Source: CAYFKJ01 sp964528595 (GTDB lineage Bacteria > Pseudomonadota > Alphaproteobacteria > UBA2966). Taken from it: a stretch of DNA of 14,320 bases. The translations under genes were made by a program, and so were the position numbers. Location of the stretch: positions 1-14,320 of the forward strand of contig CAZGTM010000079.1 in the NCBI GenBank assembly GCA_964528595.1, read 5' to 3'. This document shows, one piece after another, positions 13,951 to 14,320 of the stretch (positions are counted from its first letter, which is position 1; each line of letters begins with the position of its first letter). The notes beneath the pieces were generated by a model. It saw only the letters and a list, made by a program, of their open reading frames with translations, did no database searches and was not told the DNA's origin.

Positions 13951-14190
13951 TCAAAAGTGCCTTTTCGCGAACGCGCGTCCGGAACCGGTCTTGAGGTATC
14001 GTTCGAAATCGGACGCTTTGGCTTTCTCGGCAAAACCGATGCTTACCGAAAGCTTCCACGGCTTGAATTTGTTTGTGTGAATAGACTTGCCGCTGTTGTG
14101 CTCGTCCAGCCGGCGTGCCGGGTCGGCTGTCATTCCAACGTAGTGCCGATCCGGTGTGTTTACGGATTCAATGATATATACGTAATGCAT
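13951..14190 (-). CDS. Small GIY-YIG nuclease-domain protein
   Basis: A 79-residue single-domain protein of the GIY-YIG superfamily (UvrC-N/YhbQ-like, sometimes UPF0213). The motif pair is YVY (3-5) and HYVGMT (16-21), in place of GIY and YIG. R27 and H31-N32 (RRLDEHNSGK) and E63 (DFERYLKTGSGR, 61-72) match the catalytic Arg and metal-binding Glu positions. All core elements are present, so it may cut DNA, but free-standing members of this size have no well established role. The start is ATG 14190. The frame is open for 26 more codons (including SRRSLGEGG), but these lie in repeat DNA and look like read-through of the repeat. No good ribosome site precedes ATG 14190. It is flanked on both sides by REP-like repeats. 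Confidence 0.8.
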   Translation of the reverse strand: MHYVYIIESVNTPDRHYVGMTADPARRLDEHNSGKSIHTNKFKPWKLSVSIGFAEKAKASDFERYLKTGSGRAFAKRHF

Positions 14191-14200
14191 GGGGGGTCGT

Positions 14201-14308
14201 CCGCCTTCGCCAAGGCTTCGGCGTGACATTCGCCTCGGCCGTTCGCTGTTGATGGATCGGGAATTCATTCCGCCGAAGCCGGAGCGCAGCGAACGGCGAA
14301 GGCGAATG
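14201..14308. repeat. GC-rich inverted-repeat cluster upstream of the GIY-YIG gene
   Basis: Two imperfectly arranged pairs of complementary segments. The arms at 14227-14248 and 14287-14308 match at 20 of 22 positions (CATTCGCC...TTCGCTG against CAGCGAA...GGCGAATG). GGCTTCGGCG (14214-14223) is exactly complementary to 14271-14280. Copies of GCGAAGGCG or its complement also recur (14202-14210, 14295-14304). The order is a-b-a'-b', so this is not one simple inversion. No gene is visible from 14191 to the right edge. Confidence 0.6.
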
Positions 14309-14320
14309 GCGGAGAGGGTG

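Overview
The window is GC-rich with tightly packed, overlapping genes. The gene families and the aromatic-catabolic context suggest a proteobacterium, most likely an alphaproteobacterium of the Rhodospirillales type. That is an inference from style and content, as there is no rRNA to prove it. I found no tRNA, rRNA, CRISPR array or insertion sequence.

Left part (1-6165): a lower pathway for protocatechuate through 4,5-(meta-)cleavage. A LysR-type regulator with two complete N-terminal helix-turn-helix domains is transcribed leftward, divergently from a six-gene operon. The operon encodes 4-oxalomesaconate hydratase (GalB type), 4-carboxy-4-hydroxy-2-oxoadipate aldolase (LigK/GalC), 4-oxalomesaconate isomerase (GalD/LigU), 2-pyrone-4,6-dicarboxylate lactonase (LigI) and the two subunits of protocatechuate 4,5-dioxygenase (LigA, LigB). 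The ring-cleavage enzyme is encoded last and the finishing enzymes first. The NADP-dependent semialdehyde dehydrogenase LigC, which links LigAB to LigI, is not in the window. Left of the LysR gene, a Rossmann-fold dehydrogenase gene runs off the edge. Its 5' region holds three inverted repeats, one of which sits between a distant Shine-Dalgarno sequence and the start codon.

Middle part (6166-10804): a TetR-family regulator, a promoter with a near-perfect 25-bp palindrome, and three overlapping genes for a molybdenum enzyme of the xanthine oxidase family. The FAD subunit carries the extra cysteine-rich loop for a [4Fe-4S] cluster that marks 4-hydroxybenzoyl-CoA reductase (HcrCAB, also HbaBCD). 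These enzymes remove a ring hydroxyl reductively in anaerobic aromatic metabolism. Here the gene set lies directly beside an oxygen-dependent ring-cleavage operon, which suggests a choice between two fates of hydroxylated benzoates.

Right part (10805-14320), all on the minus strand: a secreted DUF2147 protein convergent with hcrB; an ECF42-type sigma factor with its partner YCII/DGPF protein and a candidate self-recognised promoter; an AT-richer four-helix membrane protein; and a small GIY-YIG nuclease-domain gene flanked on both sides by REP-like GC-rich inverted repeats. This end looks like accessory DNA.
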